Part shown: in pieces, positions 49,837 to 62,054 of the stretch
Layout: each line of letters begins with the position of its first letter
Numbering within the stretch: the first letter of the stretch is position 1
Assembly: GCF_009389715.1 (NCBI RefSeq)
Contig: NW_024067820.1
Coordinates: forward strand, 186,001-250,000
DNA length: 64,000 nucleotides
Source of the DNA: Phoenix dactylifera
Taxonomy: Eukaryota > Streptophyta > Magnoliopsida > Arecales > Arecaceae
Reading direction: 5' to 3'
Notes under the pieces: model-generated
Databases searched by the model: none
The model's input: the letters and a program-made list of their open reading frames with translations, nothing else
Told to the model about the DNA's origin: nothing
Position numbers and translations under genes: made by a program

Positions 49837-50170
49837 AGACTTGTTTGGTTTGTAGAAAGAGAGGAGGAAAAGAATGTTTGGTTGAATTTTTCAAATGAGA
49901 AAGATGAGAAAGAGGCTTTTCTGTGGAAATAAGATCGTCATATTTCATGAAAAAAAATCTATATGTGATATGAAAAAAATAAAATTCTTAGTAACTTTCC
50001 AAAGAACTAAAATGCTCAACCAAACATAAGCCACTCTGAAATATATCACTTTCTCATGATCAACCAACCATGCAAGAATCATTTTTTTTTATACATCATA
50101 TATCTAGGTATTAACTTTCTAAAAAAATATTCAAGTGAGAAAAAATTCTTTTTGCAAATCAAACGAGTCC
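49837..50170. mobile_element. Tourist-like MITE (PIF/Harbinger type), 334 bp
   Basis: The left end AGACTTGTTTGGTTTG pairs with the right end, which is GGACTCGTTTGATTTG in reverse complement, 13 of 16 identical. TTA flanks both ends (49834-49836 and 50171-50173). Size, AT-rich non-coding interior and TTA duplication fit the PIF/Harbinger MITE group. Confidence 0.72.
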
Positions 50171-50951
50171 TTAAGGTCCAATGTATATACATTTAAGAAT
50201 TGCCAACTTAGATTGAACACGATGAAGGTGAAATTGAGAATGGACCAGAAGTTAGATGTGTAATTGCAAAGGGCTAGACTTGCTGCTTGCAATTTGCATA
50301 CAGTTGGAGGCTTATGGGGTCTTTATTCACGTATAAGAAAATTATATCTTTCTCTCCTTTTGTGTTTCCCTAATTATTTTCCTCAAAAAAAAAAGAGAAA
50401 GTAGACATACCTATGTGCCCTTCTTTGTTTTCGTAAAAGGTGGTGCCAAAATATGTGTGAAAGGGGCCCTGCCCAAAATAACTTCTATGCCAGCTTTTCT
50501 CTCAGCGATAGAAGACCATGGAGAACGATCCCTCGGTTCCTTTCTCCATGGAGATTCCCCATGAGAAGCCATACGATTGTTTGAAAGATAGGCAAATAGA
50601 GTGGCAGATAGGTGTTTTTTGAGAGCCGGGTCGGAGTAGGCTTTGGCCTAGGCTAGTGCAGCGAGCCAGGAGCTGGTCGGTCTTGGGTCACGCTCCTCAT
50701 GTGCCCTTCTGAGCGTTACGTCGCTGTGTTCTTGCCATTTGTTCTCATGTGTCAAGTCTCAATGGCTGCTAAATGTCAGTTCCATTGGCGTTTCCGGACG
50801 TTAGCATGGTCGAGAATTAGGTTCCGAGCTTAGAGGGCTTAAAAAAATTAAATAAACCAATGAGGACATTACTTAGTTTGCCAATGAACAGTGTGAAAGG
50901 TATATATATTGCAGGTGTGCTCTTTATGGTTAAGATAAAAGTGTGGCATCA

Positions 50952-50955
<4 letters not shown>

Positions 50956-50992
<37 letters not shown>

Positions 50993-51382
50993 TAAAAAAA
51001 AGGGGGTAGGGGGGAGAGGACAAGTCCACCCCCGCGTAGCAGCCCCAACCGGGCCCCGCCCCCGCCAGGACTATGTTCGATTCGGGCAGAATGACCGTTT
51101 GGTATAGGCCCAGCTCACCAGACCCCAGCCATATATTACTTATACCCTCCCCACCCGTGGCCCCGGCTCAGTTACCCCACAGGGCTCTGGCTCGAGTACC
51201 ACGTGTGAGTACGTCACACCTGGCACCACCAAGGCTACCAGCCGACCAGTAGCACTTCTAGACCCCGCGTCCAGGCTAGGAGCATCCGGTCTCCACATTT
51301 AATCGACGCCCGCGCGTTTCGAACCTGGAACCGCTTGGTTAGAAGCAGAGCTCCGTTCCAACTGAGCTACCGCCTTGGCGGC
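50956..51382 (-). mobile_element. tRNA-derived SINE, about 427 bp
   Basis: The minus strand begins with a tRNA-like head carrying a pol III A box, TAGCTCAGTTGG (51358-51369), and a B box, GGTTCGAAAC (51316-51325). The body is GC-rich and the 3' end is a long A-tail (plus-strand T-run 50957-50989). An exact 10-bp duplication, GCATCATCCT, flanks it at 50946-50955 and 51383-51392. The exact duplication, intact promoter boxes and long tail suggest a recent insertion. Confidence 0.88.
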
Positions 51383-51392
51383 GCATCATCCT

Positions 51393-52296
51393 TTTTTTAT
51401 ATGACAGAGATCGCATTGTTATGTGAAATGTTAGGATCCTACATGCCTGTTTTCTTTTGGGTGGAAGTGAATTACAGCCCATGTTTGGATTTTTCTCATA
51501 GAACTCATTCCATCTCCACAATGAGGGAAATATGATAATAACCACGATGAGGGAAAACCACATTCATAAACATCTCCACAAAGATAAATTCTACAAAGAT
51601 ATACCCATGCTAAGCTTTCACTTCACATGACTCTCATAAAGCCACAAATATGGAGAATGGAAATAAAATCTACTCGGAGCCTGAAAATTTAGATTTTATT
51701 ATTCAAATTTCTACAGTCCATTTTAACATTCAGGGTTTTAATAAATACAAAGTAAGGAGGCCCTAGGCTAACCATGCCACTCTGACTTCTGGAATTCTAA
51801 CTAACAATAACTGTACTAATTAATAAACTAACATTGTAGTTAAAACTTGACAGTTTACAACATTAGGGAACGAGCGAAGGCAACAAACTGTCACACGGTC
51901 CGGGAGCATACCCCACATTAAAGGTGACCGTTAGAAACCAAAAGCCCTCATAAAAAAGACAGCCTAGTTTTGATCTCCGTTTATACACCACCTGTCCCTA
52001 ATATAATAAAGAAAGTCTTAATCTGCTAGTGGATAAAGTGATAAAGTATATTGTCCATTTCCCCAAGAAAGTTAATGTGGATATACTTATTCTATGTGGG
52101 CATAAATACATTCCTATAAGGGCATGTTGGTCAAAAAAGACAAGACAGAGGAAAGTAATTTAAGCCCTGCTCTCTCATGTGACCCAGAGCACACAGGGAA
52201 AGACCTAATAAATGAGAGGCGAAGCCTTTACAGTGTGATTTCCAGTGGCAAACAATAATGGCAGGGCAAGGGAGTAGCAGTGGGTTGTTTTCGGCT
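51393..52296. other. Upstream region of the GH9 gene
   Basis: No gene is seen. The proximal promoter of the GH9 gene lies in the right part. Confidence 0.45.
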
Positions 52297-52306
52297 CTAT
52301 AAATAG
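52296..52306 (+). promoter_or_regulatory. TATA box of the GH9 gene
   Basis: CTATAAATAG, a near-perfect plant TATA box, sits about 80 bases before the start codon. Confidence 0.75.
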
Positions 52307-52382
52307 AGGTCGTTTCCTAGGGCACTTTGCACTGATAGTGGCTCATCTCAGCTGGGGTTCAGTTGGGTTGGTTAACGGCTAA

Positions 52383-54969
52383 ATGGCTCTCTTCCCTCAC
52401 TTGCCTCTGCTCCTCTGTTTCCTCCTTTCTCTGTTTCTCTCCAATACCTTGGCCTTCCCAGCCCAAGAGCATAACCACCATCCCCACCGCGGCCCCGCCA
52501 AACAAAACTATAGAGATGCCCTCTCTAAATCCATACTCTTCTTCGAAGGGCAGAGGTCAGGGAGGCTTCCACCCAACCAGAGGATGACCTGGAGGAGGAA
52601 CTCTGGCCTCTCTGATGGCTCGACAATGCATGCAAGAGCTCTAACTCGAGTCATTCTTTGTTCATTCTCTTATTTTCAGCTCATTTTATGGGGAAAACTA
52701 ATGTGGTTTTGTTGGGATAACGCAGGTGGACTTGGTGGGTGGGTACTATGATGCAGGGGACAATGTGAAGTTTGGGTTCCCCATGGCTTTCACCACTACC
52801 ATGCTCTCTTGGAGTGTGGTAGAGTTCGGTGGGATGATGAAAGGGGAGCTCCAGAACGCGAAGGAGGCCATCCGTTGGGCCACTGACTACCTCCTCAAAG
52901 CCACTGCCCACCCCAACACCATCTACGTCCAGGTTTCCCTTCCCTCCGCCCATTCCCTGTCCTTTTGACATTTCCTCTGTTTTCTCTCTTTCCGTGAGCA
53001 ATGTGGCTCCTCTGTTGATCTTATGCTGAAGAACTCAAATGTAGCTTCTTTGTTAAAGTACAAAAGCGCAAGAAAATGCTCCACATTCCCCAAGACAGAC
53101 ATCCGCTTCCTTCTCTTTGTAATGCTGCAATGCAGCACTAAATAACTCTAGTCTCTACTAAGAAAATGGTATTTTAGAGCTTTAGCTCCTTTGCTTTTGA
53201 ATTTTTTGCGGAGGTTTTGAAGCATTTTATCTTTGGGGTTGTTGGTTTCAGGTGGGAGATGCAAACAAGGACCATTCTTGTTGGGAAAGGCCAGAGGACA
53301 TGGACACCCCAAGAGTAGCCTTCAAGATAGATAGCAGCAACCCGGGCTCCGATGTCGCTGCCGAAACCGCCGCAGCGCTTGCCTCCGCCTCACTGGTCTT
53401 CAAAAAGTCTGATCCATCCTACTCCAAGCTTCTCCTTAACAGAGCTATCAGGGTAACGCAACCACCACCCCAACATCTCAAAACAGAGACCCATCTTAAT
53501 TAATCGCCCTTCTGAAACCACCTTTCTTCCTCAAATGGCTTCCAGGTTTTTAAGTTTGCAGACGAGCACAGAGGCCCCTATAGCAATGGGTTGAAGAACG
53601 TCGTCTGCCCCTTCTACTGCTCCTACTCTGGCTACCAGGTTTCTAAGCTCTCTCTCCCCTAAAACATTTTACCCCCTCCGCTCCTCTGTTCCTAAACCCA
53701 AATACTCTGTTTCCTATGCTTAAGGACGAGTTATTGTGGGGAGCTGCTTGGCTTCACAAGGCCACCAAGAACCCAACCTACCTTAACTACATTCAGGTCA
53801 ACGGTCAAACTCTTGGAGCTGATGAGTCTGACAATACCTTTGGCTGGGACAACAAGCATGTGGGAGCCAGGATCCTCCTCTCCAAGGCATCAGTCCTCTC
53901 CTTTTAGCCTCTTCTCCCATCATCCTATTAATTATTGGAACAACAGGTTTTTGGTTTCAACTTCCAGGTTCTAACCAAGTTTTCTTTTGTCGGGTTTGCA
54001 GGCTTTCTTAGTCCAAAATGTGAAGTCCCTTCATGACTACAAGGGCCATGCTGATAACTTCATTTGCTCCTTGATCCCAGGGACTCCTTTCTCTCAAGCC
54101 CAGTACACTCGAGGTCTCTCCTCCATCTCATAGCATTCTTGGTAGTAACAATAAATAAATGCTCTACTGGCTTAGATTCAGCTAAAAGTGCTTATGTTGT
54201 GGGAAATACAGGAGGGCTGCTGTTTAAGATGAGTGACAGCAACATGCAGTATGTGACCTCCACCTCATTCTTGCTGCTTACCTACGCCAAATACTTGACC
54301 TACTCCTCCAAGGTGGTCTCTTGTGGTGGAGTTTCCGTCACCCCTAAGAAGCTCCGCGCCATTGCCAAGCGCCAGGTGAGCCCATTCTTTCCTCCCCCTC
54401 TAGGGAAACGCGATTCCCGAGTTCGTTTCCTCCGAACTTCTTCACAAGCATATTCTGGCGACCGCGTGATCGGATGCTAGCTGTGGCGCTGCTGCCCATG
54501 AGATCACATTGTCGCCAGAAGAGGGGAAGAACGTCATGTGAAACGGACGGGGGAAACGTGACGCGTTAACTTGTCCCGCGGAGTTAATCTTTCACTGACT
54601 GTTTCTACGCTGTGTGGCTTTTGGTGTGGGTCCCAGGTGGACTACCTTCTAGGGGACAACCCGGCGAGGATGTCGTACATGGTGGGCTACGGAGCAAGAT
54701 ACCCACAGCGGATCCATCACCGGGCCTCGTCGCTGCCGTCCGTGGCGGCCCATCCGGCCCGGATCCCGTGCTCGAGCGGCTTCGCCGCGCTGAACTCGCC
54801 GGCCCCCAACCCGAACGTCCTGGTGGGCGCCGTCGTGGGCGGACCGGACGCGCAGGACCGGTTCCCGGACCAGCGGTCCGACTACGAGCAGTCCGAACCG
54901 GCCACCTATATCAACGCCCCCCTCGTGGGCGCCCTCGCCTACCTCGCCCACTCCTTTGGCCAGCTCTAG
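52383..54969 (+). CDS. Endo-beta-1,4-glucanase, glycoside hydrolase family 9 (class B-like)
   Basis: This secreted cellulase (EC 3.2.1.4) acts on beta-1,4-glucan in the wall. Eight exons fit: 52383-52631, 52726-52932, 53252-53452, 53546-53638, 53725-53886, 54002-54113, 54212-54375 and 54637-54969. They give 506 residues in one frame. A signal peptide covers about 1-24. The GH9 catalytic domain follows with YYDAGDN (D92, D95), [35 protein letters not shown] (H423/H424) and [10 protein letters not shown] (acid E483). There is no CBM49 tail and no transmembrane anchor, so it is class B-like. Two donors look non-canonical: exon 1 (CAT then GCAAGA) and exon 5 (AAG then GCATCA). Both GC choices restore the usual family sequence. 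An alternative GT donor six bases later for exon 5 would add Ala-Ser. Introns 3 and 4 are very short. Confidence 0.93.
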
Positions 54970-55865
54970 ACCGAACGCACTTCGACAACTAATGGAATGT
55001 ATGAGTCCCATTGTTATCTATAATATAGTATTATAGACTTAGGTTTAGGTGCAAGCTTGGTTAAGATGTTTTAGTATGGAGTTAAGGACCCCAGTGCAGC
55101 TAAGGAGGGCACGGGAGGGTCTGTTATTAAGTAAGTGTTTTCTTCTTTAGCTTCATCTAGGAGCAAGAAGCGTTGGATGTGACTGTAGGTCCGTTGTGGT
55201 GTGATGTGTGTGATGTTTGGGGGCACAGGTATCGAGTGGGGTCACTTGGGAGTGTTTGGGGGCGTGAGCTTTGAACGGCGTTTGTACGGGAGAAGGGGGA
55301 GGTGGGGCATTGACCCTTGTAAGATCTTGTCCACATCAATTTGACAAGGAGTGGAGCCTCTCTCTTTCTCTCTATCTGTCTCTGTGCCATGCGTCTGCTG
55401 CTTATTGGTTTGGATGGTGTTTCTTCTTTATTTGCATCAGGACAGTTATTGGATAAACTTACCGTTTTTTTGGGATAAGCTAAATGGTTGGAATCCTTTT
55501 TCTCAAGGAACAAAGATTCTTGCCATTTTACCATCCCTGGCCAACCCATTCATTGCGCTGTTGAGATTTCTTTTGTTTATGTAATGTATTCTAACGTCGA
55601 TAGATATTATATAGTCTCAAGTTTCACCATCTTCTCAACTTCGATTTACCGAGGATGGCTACCTTTGCATAGGACGCTCCCAGTTATCCTTTCTGCAAAG
55701 AGTGGAAATATTGCATGAGTTAATTTTGTTGTTTGGAGAGGAGGAAAAAAAAAAGGAATTACTTATATTATACTCTCCACTACATTCAACAGCATCATAG
55801 TAACTCTCTCTTTCTTAAATAGAGTATCAAAGTTAATCTACAGCAGCAGAAAGAGCAACACAGAT
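54970..55865. other. 3' flank of the GH9 gene
   Basis: This is probably 3' UTR followed by spacer. No clear AATAAA is seen close to the stop. Short ORFs here carry no known domain. Confidence 0.45.
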
Positions 55866-56375
55866 TTTTTTTTTTTTTTTGCGCATATACTTCTAGTATG
55901 GATACATCCATAAAAGTTAAAATACAATAAATCTTGAAGCACTTTGGCAACTCCCTTTTCGCAATCCATAAAGACTATCTAATCCATAGTTCCATTAGCC
56001 TTTCTATAAACATACTTGGCCTGGAAGGCCACGTTACTGCTAACCATGGCCCAGATGTCTCAGAGCAAGAGATGGCACCCACCCACGCCATCGGTACCCT
56101 CTGGATGCAGTTGATCATCGTAGCCGAATTATCCTCAAGCATGACTACTCTAGCTCGCAGAATACGCAGAGCATGATCCAGACTAGCCCAAGTCGCCCTA
56201 AACTCCACCTTAAGGATAGAAGTGTCGAAGATCTGGTACCCACTAGCAACAACCTCGCTGGAGTCCGAGCTTTTGATGATGAAACTTGCACCTCTCCTCC
56301 TGCCACCATCTAGCACGCATTCATCAAAGTTAACCTTGAGAAAATTTGGAGATAACACAACTTTTAACAATAGTG
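55866..56375 (-). mobile_element. L1 LINE tail with RNase H domain
   Basis: The minus strand encodes LKVNFDECVLDGGRRRGASF, then QIFDTSILKVEFRATW and MLEDNSATMINCIQR, the RVT_3-type RNase H. A poly-A follows (plus-strand T-run at 55866-55880). The frame is open for 131 residues but the rest of the LINE is missing. Confidence 0.75.
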
Positions 56376-56925
56376 CTCACAACTTGGGTGGAAAATAGTA
56401 ACAGGTGGCATGGGAATTAGAGATGGGCACTGGGCCGGGCCGCCCATGGCCCGGCACGGCCCGACACGAAGCGGGCCGTAACGGGCCATGCCTAGCACGG
56501 CCCCTTAAAGGGGGCCGGGCTGGGTTACCACTTTCTGGCCCGCGGGCCTGGGCCCGGCACGGCCCGCGAGCCAGCTCGGAACAGCCCATAAGGGCCTGAA
56601 CCGGGCCTGGGCCGGGCCAGGCACAGCCCGTCCCCCTTAAATAAATGGAAATAATTTTTTTTAATAAATTAATAAATATTGAAAACTAAGGATTTATTAA
56701 TATAAAGCCACCTTAATGGTGGGGGGGTTTGGCATAGACCCCTACCAGTTTATTAATTTAAATCAAAATGGTACATGAAGGGAGGTTTGAACCTTGGTCT
56801 GACCTTCAGAATACAATAAGAAAGGAGAAAAAATAGAGATGACTCACTTTAACAATTAAAAAAATAAAAATGTACAATTATAAAAAATTAAGAAATCTTA
56901 CTAATCATCAGTGATTCAGTATTCA

Positions 56926-58943
56926 CTATTCAGTAGTGTTTGTATCATCATCATCAGAGGATGTTGTATTATGTCCACCTTTATCTTGAAGTCTCGCCTC
57001 AGTATCCAACCAATCTTTGAAGCAGAGAAGCATCTCAACCGTTTCGCCAGTCATCCTACTTCTCTTTTCGTCAAGAACACGCCGACCTGCACTAAAAGTG
57101 GATTCCGATGCTACTGTGGACATCAGCACAGCTAAAATATCGCGTGCAATTGCAGACATAACATGATATTGATTTTTAACACTCTTCCACCAAGATAATA
57201 CATCTAGACTCTCTATTTGATTTTCATCATATGCAGACTGAAGATCATTTCGTAAATAAAATTCTAGTTCACTACTTAAATATGAAGAAGATGAAGATGA
57301 ACTTGAAGCATGTGTGTATTTTCTCTGTGCAATGAATGAAAAAATAGATGACGAACGAGAACTACTAGAAGAAGAAATAGAGCTTTGTACGGAGAATCTA
57401 GATCCACGAATTTTTTCATCATATATAGCATAAATATCATAAAGAAGTTGTTTTACCTCAATTTTAGCAGGTTCAGGATCTTGAGTCATATTTTCACAGT
57501 ATGCATCAAGTAAAATTAGCACGCCATTTAATTTAACTCTTGGATCAAATACAGCAGCTAAGTTATGCATAGGACATATCTTGTCCCAATATTCATTCCA
57601 TTTAGATTCCATTTGTTCAATAATAGGCATTAAAACATCATCATATCTATGTTCTGCAAATTTTTGACTAATTATATATGCTTGTTGTAAAAATGAATAT
57701 GAAGTTGAATAATAAATACCAGAAAGAACATTAGTAGCATTATAAAAACTAAGCAAAAAATCTTCCAAAATTTTTCCTTTATTCCAATCAGTTTCAGTCA
57801 ATATAAAGCCTAATCCACGATCATTAATATATGCACTTAATAAGTTTTTATATGGGTATGCATCATGTATCATGCTATATGTTGAGTTCCAACGAGTAAT
57901 TACATCAAGTTTAAATTTTTTAAAACGTTTACCATGATTTATACATAGTTCCTTAAATTCTTGAAGTCTTGATCTTGAAGCATGAATAAAAGAAACTGCA
58001 TTTCTAATTTTTGAAATCACATCTTGAATCATGCCCATGCCAGCTTGAACAGAAAGATTTAAGATATGACATGACATCTAATATGCAATAAATTTCCATT
58101 TAACATGGGATGCAATGAGTCCTTTAATAATGTAACAGCAGAATTATTATTAGATGCATTATCAAAAGTAATAGACATAATTTTATCATTAATATTATAT
58201 GAACATACAGTTTGATAAATGGCATTTGAAATTTGTTGCCCAGAATGTGGAAAATCAAAAACACGAAAAGCAAGAATACGTTTATTTAATTGCCAATCAT
58301 TATCAATATAATGAGCAGAAATGGCAATAAAACAATTACTACCTATAGATGCTGACCAAATATCAGAAGTTAATGAAATTTTTACATTTAAAGTAGAGAG
58401 TGTTTCAATTAAAGTTTGCCTCATTGGTAAAAAGTTAGTCATAGCTACTCTTCTAAATGTACGCCTACTAGTTCTTTTGTAAGCAGGTTGTAGGTTTAAT
58501 TGAACATATTCTTCAAAATTAAAAGATTCACATAAACTAAAAGGTAATTCATCCTTAACTATCCATTTTACAAGTGCTTTTCTTTAATTTTCATGATTAT
58601 ATGCAAAATTACCTACAAGTGATCCCCCTTGTATATTAAGGATACTTTGAGCATGAGAATCATGCACCCTATGACTCTCTTGATGTCTTTTTAAATGGCC
58701 TGTTTCTCCACTACTACTACAACTATAAAGTTTGGCACATTTTTTACATTTTGCTTTGCAGACTCCATCAACCATAATTCTATCAAATTCATTCCATACA
58801 GCACTAGTCCTCTTACGAGAAGAGGTTTGATCTTCACTCGGTTCACTAGTTCTAGAGGAACTAGGAACATGGGGTTGGGGATTAGTTTCTTCTCCCTCAG
58901 AAACAGGAGGAATGCCAAAATGACTTTCCTCAAAAGATGACAT
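56926..58943 (-). pseudogene. hAT transposase (BED finger, RNase H-like core, hAT dimerisation)
   Basis: The N-terminal frame (58584-58943) has a BED-type zinc finger (CKAKCKKCAKLYSCSSSGETGHLKRH, shown here only as Cys pair plus His pair, near residues 65-90). A stop codon after NHEN interrupts it. The middle frame (58059-58442) has LTSDIWSASIGSNCFIAISA and MSITFDNASNNN. The last frame (56926-58077) has LDVITRWNSTYSMIHDA and the C-terminal dimerisation region (LDVLSWWKSVKNQYHVMSAI, VASESTFSAGRRVLDEKRS). One stop and one frameshift near 58070 are the only breaks I see, so inactivation appears fairly recent. Confidence 0.88.
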
Positions 58944-59349
58944 ATCTAAATTGATGAATGCAAAAAATAAAAACTAACCACAAGAAGAAATTGAGTAGAG
59001 GGTCAGAGGGCAGAGGTAGAGCCGAGATTCTGAGCTTCCTCTTGTGCTCTCAACAGGAGTGACCTTCTCTTCTCAATAGGAACCTCCTCTTGTTAGCACT
59101 TGAACACTTGCTAAATGCAAACTAAAAATTAAATTGCTAGAAGAGCACTTTAGAAGAGAGAAATAGTAGTAATAGAGAAGGAGAGAATAGTTGGTTTGGT
59201 GTGGTGAGAATGAGGGAGAAAAGGGATATTTATAGGACTCCAAAATTTTTTTCCCAAAATACCCCTCAAATTAGCCGTTTTTGGACTGTTGGGAGGGGTA
59301 TTTTGGGAAAAAAACCAAAAAAAAGCCGTTGGAAACGGCTATTTTCTTG

Positions 59350-59770
59350 CCCCCTGCCAGACGGGCCATGCCAGGCATGGCCTGTAACGGGTCCAAACGG
59401 GCCGTGCCAGGCACGGCCCGTCTCGTGCCAGGCATGGCCCGTAACGAGCAGAATTTTTCTGCCAGACGGGCTGTGCCAGGCACGACCCGTTTGGACCCGT
59501 TACGGGCCGTGCCTGGCACGGCCCGTCTGGCAGCCCGTCATGGGCCGTGCCTGGCACGGCCCGTCTCGTGCCGTGCCGGGCCCAGCCCGCCAATCCACGG
59601 GCCTAGGGCCGGGCCGGGCTTGGGTTTTTGGCTGAGCGGGCCGTGACCCGCCCTTCTTTTGAAGCTGCTTTCCGCCTCCACCATTTGGTGGTGCTGCTAT
59701 GATGTAACGTGCAGGGCCAGGCACGGCCCGTTTAGTCCGTGGCCCGGTGGGCCTGGGCCAGCCCGGCACG
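59350..59770. repeat. Palindromic GC-rich subterminal repeats of the hAT element
   Basis: The 12-base arm ACGGGCCGTGCC, one central base, then its complement form 25-base palindromes at 59397-59421 and 59502-59526, and a near copy at 59540-59564. Further half-sites fill the block. Subterminal repeats in hAT elements bind the BED finger of the transposase. Similar half-sites occur at the opposite end (56440-56640). Confidence 0.8.
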
Positions 59771-59796
59771 GCTCGATGCCCATGACTATTGGGAAT

Positions 59797-60086
59797 TCAT
59801 TTGAGGAGAGCAAACTATTGGAGACATAGGAAGGATCAGAGACCCTGTCCCATAAGCACTCCTGGATTGCCACCTCATGGCCTCATTGTGGAATCAAACT
59901 CATGATAGCTGCAACGCAAAGTGGCTAATTCTCAGGAAATGGAATTCAAGCATGTAAATGGCGTAGAACATGGAAACACACACGTATGTGTATATAACTT
60001 CTGTCAGGATCTAGTGAGTCCAATACCATAGTGAATATATCTTCCTTTTACCCCCACAAAAAATATCTCTTCCAATTCATACACAA
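59797..60086. other. Spacer between the hAT element and the solo LTR
   Basis: Nothing recognisable is present. Confidence 0.45.
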
Positions 60087-62054
60087 CTAACTGTAAACCC
60101 CGGACCAGATGGACCGGCATGGACCAAAGCCGACGGTCCATCTGGAAATTTTGGAAGGAAGGAGGTGGAGGGCGGCAACTGTTGAGGCGGTTATAACCAC
60201 CTAACAGCCGCGGTCCCCCAACCCTCTGAGGTTGATGGAGGGTTATAAAAACCCATGGAGTCCTAAGTACAGGACCCCATCGACTACACTCTCCCTACTC
60301 CTCACCTTCTTCCTTCTGTGCAAGGAGCCAGATAGCAGTGGCACCAGAGGAGGGGGGACTGACAGCTCGTCGTCGCACTGCGCCACCGGAGCAGGCACAA
60401 CAGCTCGCCGGAAACACTTTACGGCTCCTCGAAGCTAGGTAAACTCCTAACTCCATTGACATGCTGTTAAGCTAGATCTAACCTAACTAGGAGATGTTAA
60501 CAGAGAAAGATGGGTAGGAAAATGATGTAGTAGAGGGGAAGATCTCATCATGGGCGACATTCATCCGGCACTGGATCGGTTGACCGGAAACCATTGACGG
60601 CCCATGCTGAAGAACCTTCCCCTCCACTCAACGATGGCTTTCCCTTCCCTTAAAACCCTAGATCTAAAAAACCCTAAATGTATACCTACCTCTAATACAC
60701 GGAAGAGCTCTCGGCTGGAGTAGATCCGGTTCCCATGGCTGGAACCGGTTTGATTTCTGGCCGAAGATGACTGGAGAAGAAGAGCCGAAGGGGGATCTCT
60801 CTATTTGCCCATAGCCGCCGCCGACTCGGGGCACCGGGGATGCCGTCAGGCCGATCACGGGCGTCGGCCGCGTGCTACGCGGGCACCACCGGCTTCGGCC
60901 GGTTCCTCTGCTTCTTGGGGGGTGCCCGTGCCCTATCTCCTCCATCGGAGGTGGAGAAGGGGAGCGGCCAGCCGGGCCACGGCCGCTGCAGGTACCGCCG
61001 GTTGGCTGCAGTGCCGCCGGCTTCGGGCCGGCCTCATCCCGAGCATCCTTCCGAGCTCGCCCCTAGCTTCATGCGGGGGAGGAGAGGAGGAGGAGGAGAT
61101 CGGGACGGAACGAAGAAAGGAAGAAAGAGAAGGTTCGGGAAGGGAAGAGAAGAAAGAAAAGAAAAGAAAAAGAAGAAAGAAAAGAAAAGAAGGAGGAAAA
61201 GAAAAGAAGAAAGAAAAATAAAATAAAATAAAAAATTACTGTGGGCCGAATTAGGCCGATTTCGGTGGTGGGCTTCAAATGAATTGGGCTTTAAAGGCCC
61301 GAGGCCGGACTGGGCCTGGTCTGAGCCCAATATCCTTAAACCCAGAAGTAACTGAGCCAGAAGCTGAATCAGACCTGAATCTGAGGTTGAATCAAGTCTG
61401 AACCAGAAGCTGACCCAAACCTGAACCAGAAATTGAATCAGATCTGAATCAGTATGCAATTGACCCAGACCTGTACCAGAAATTGAATTAGGCTGTGGAC
61501 CCGAAAATGAAATTGAGTCCTATGGATGGGCTGTAAATGATTTTAAGATTATAAATAAAAAGAAATTAAATGTGCAAGTAACATGTAATTTAATGATATT
61601 GCTAGGTATTGGAGAATTAGCATTTGGTGAGCAAATTAATGTAAGTAACCTGTCTTAATCTTATTATGGATCATGTATCACGTTTTATATGATGAAAAAG
61701 TATTATTGGAATTGTGTATATGAATTGTGAAAAATGTAAGTAACCCGGATATAATCTTATGTTCTATCAAATACTTGTGACTATTTGTTATGAAATTGTA
61801 TATGATTATTTATATTTTCACAAAATTAGGATCCAACATGTGTTAGCAAATGATTGCATGATTTTGGATAAATAGCATCCATCATGATTATTATATTATT
61901 TACACATGATTATGATGATGTAGAAAGATACATGGAAAGAAAAATAAAGTTTTCAGCATGATCATGAATTTTATTCAGCATGATGCCATTATACACTTTC
62001 CAATGTACCGATGAGAAAAGATTTATAAAAAGCATGATATGTTTTTAAGAACTC

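Larger units (their letters stand above)
56418..59788 (-). mobile_element. hAT (Ac-type) DNA transposon, nearly complete
   Basis: The left end is TAGAGATGGGCACTGGGCC and the right end in reverse complement is TAGTCATGGGCATCGAGCC. Flanking 8-mers are ATGGGAAT (56410-56417) and TTGGGAAT (59789-59796), seven of eight identical. GC-rich subterminal blocks at 56440-56640 and 59350-59770 are full of ACGGGCCGTGCC and its complement, often as palindromes. A minus-strand transposase gene occupies the middle. The AT-rich coding part contrasts sharply with the GC-rich ends. Confidence 0.9.

Noticed and set aside
51310-51385. tRNA gene (A and B boxes on the minus strand)
   Set aside because: The boxes are part of a SINE head: no tRNA-like 3' stem follows, and the unit ends in a poly-A with target duplications.
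60805-61226. Lysine/glutamate-rich proteins in several frames
   Set aside because: They come from GAA/AAG low-complexity sequence inside the solo LTR, and similar ORFs appear in all frames.
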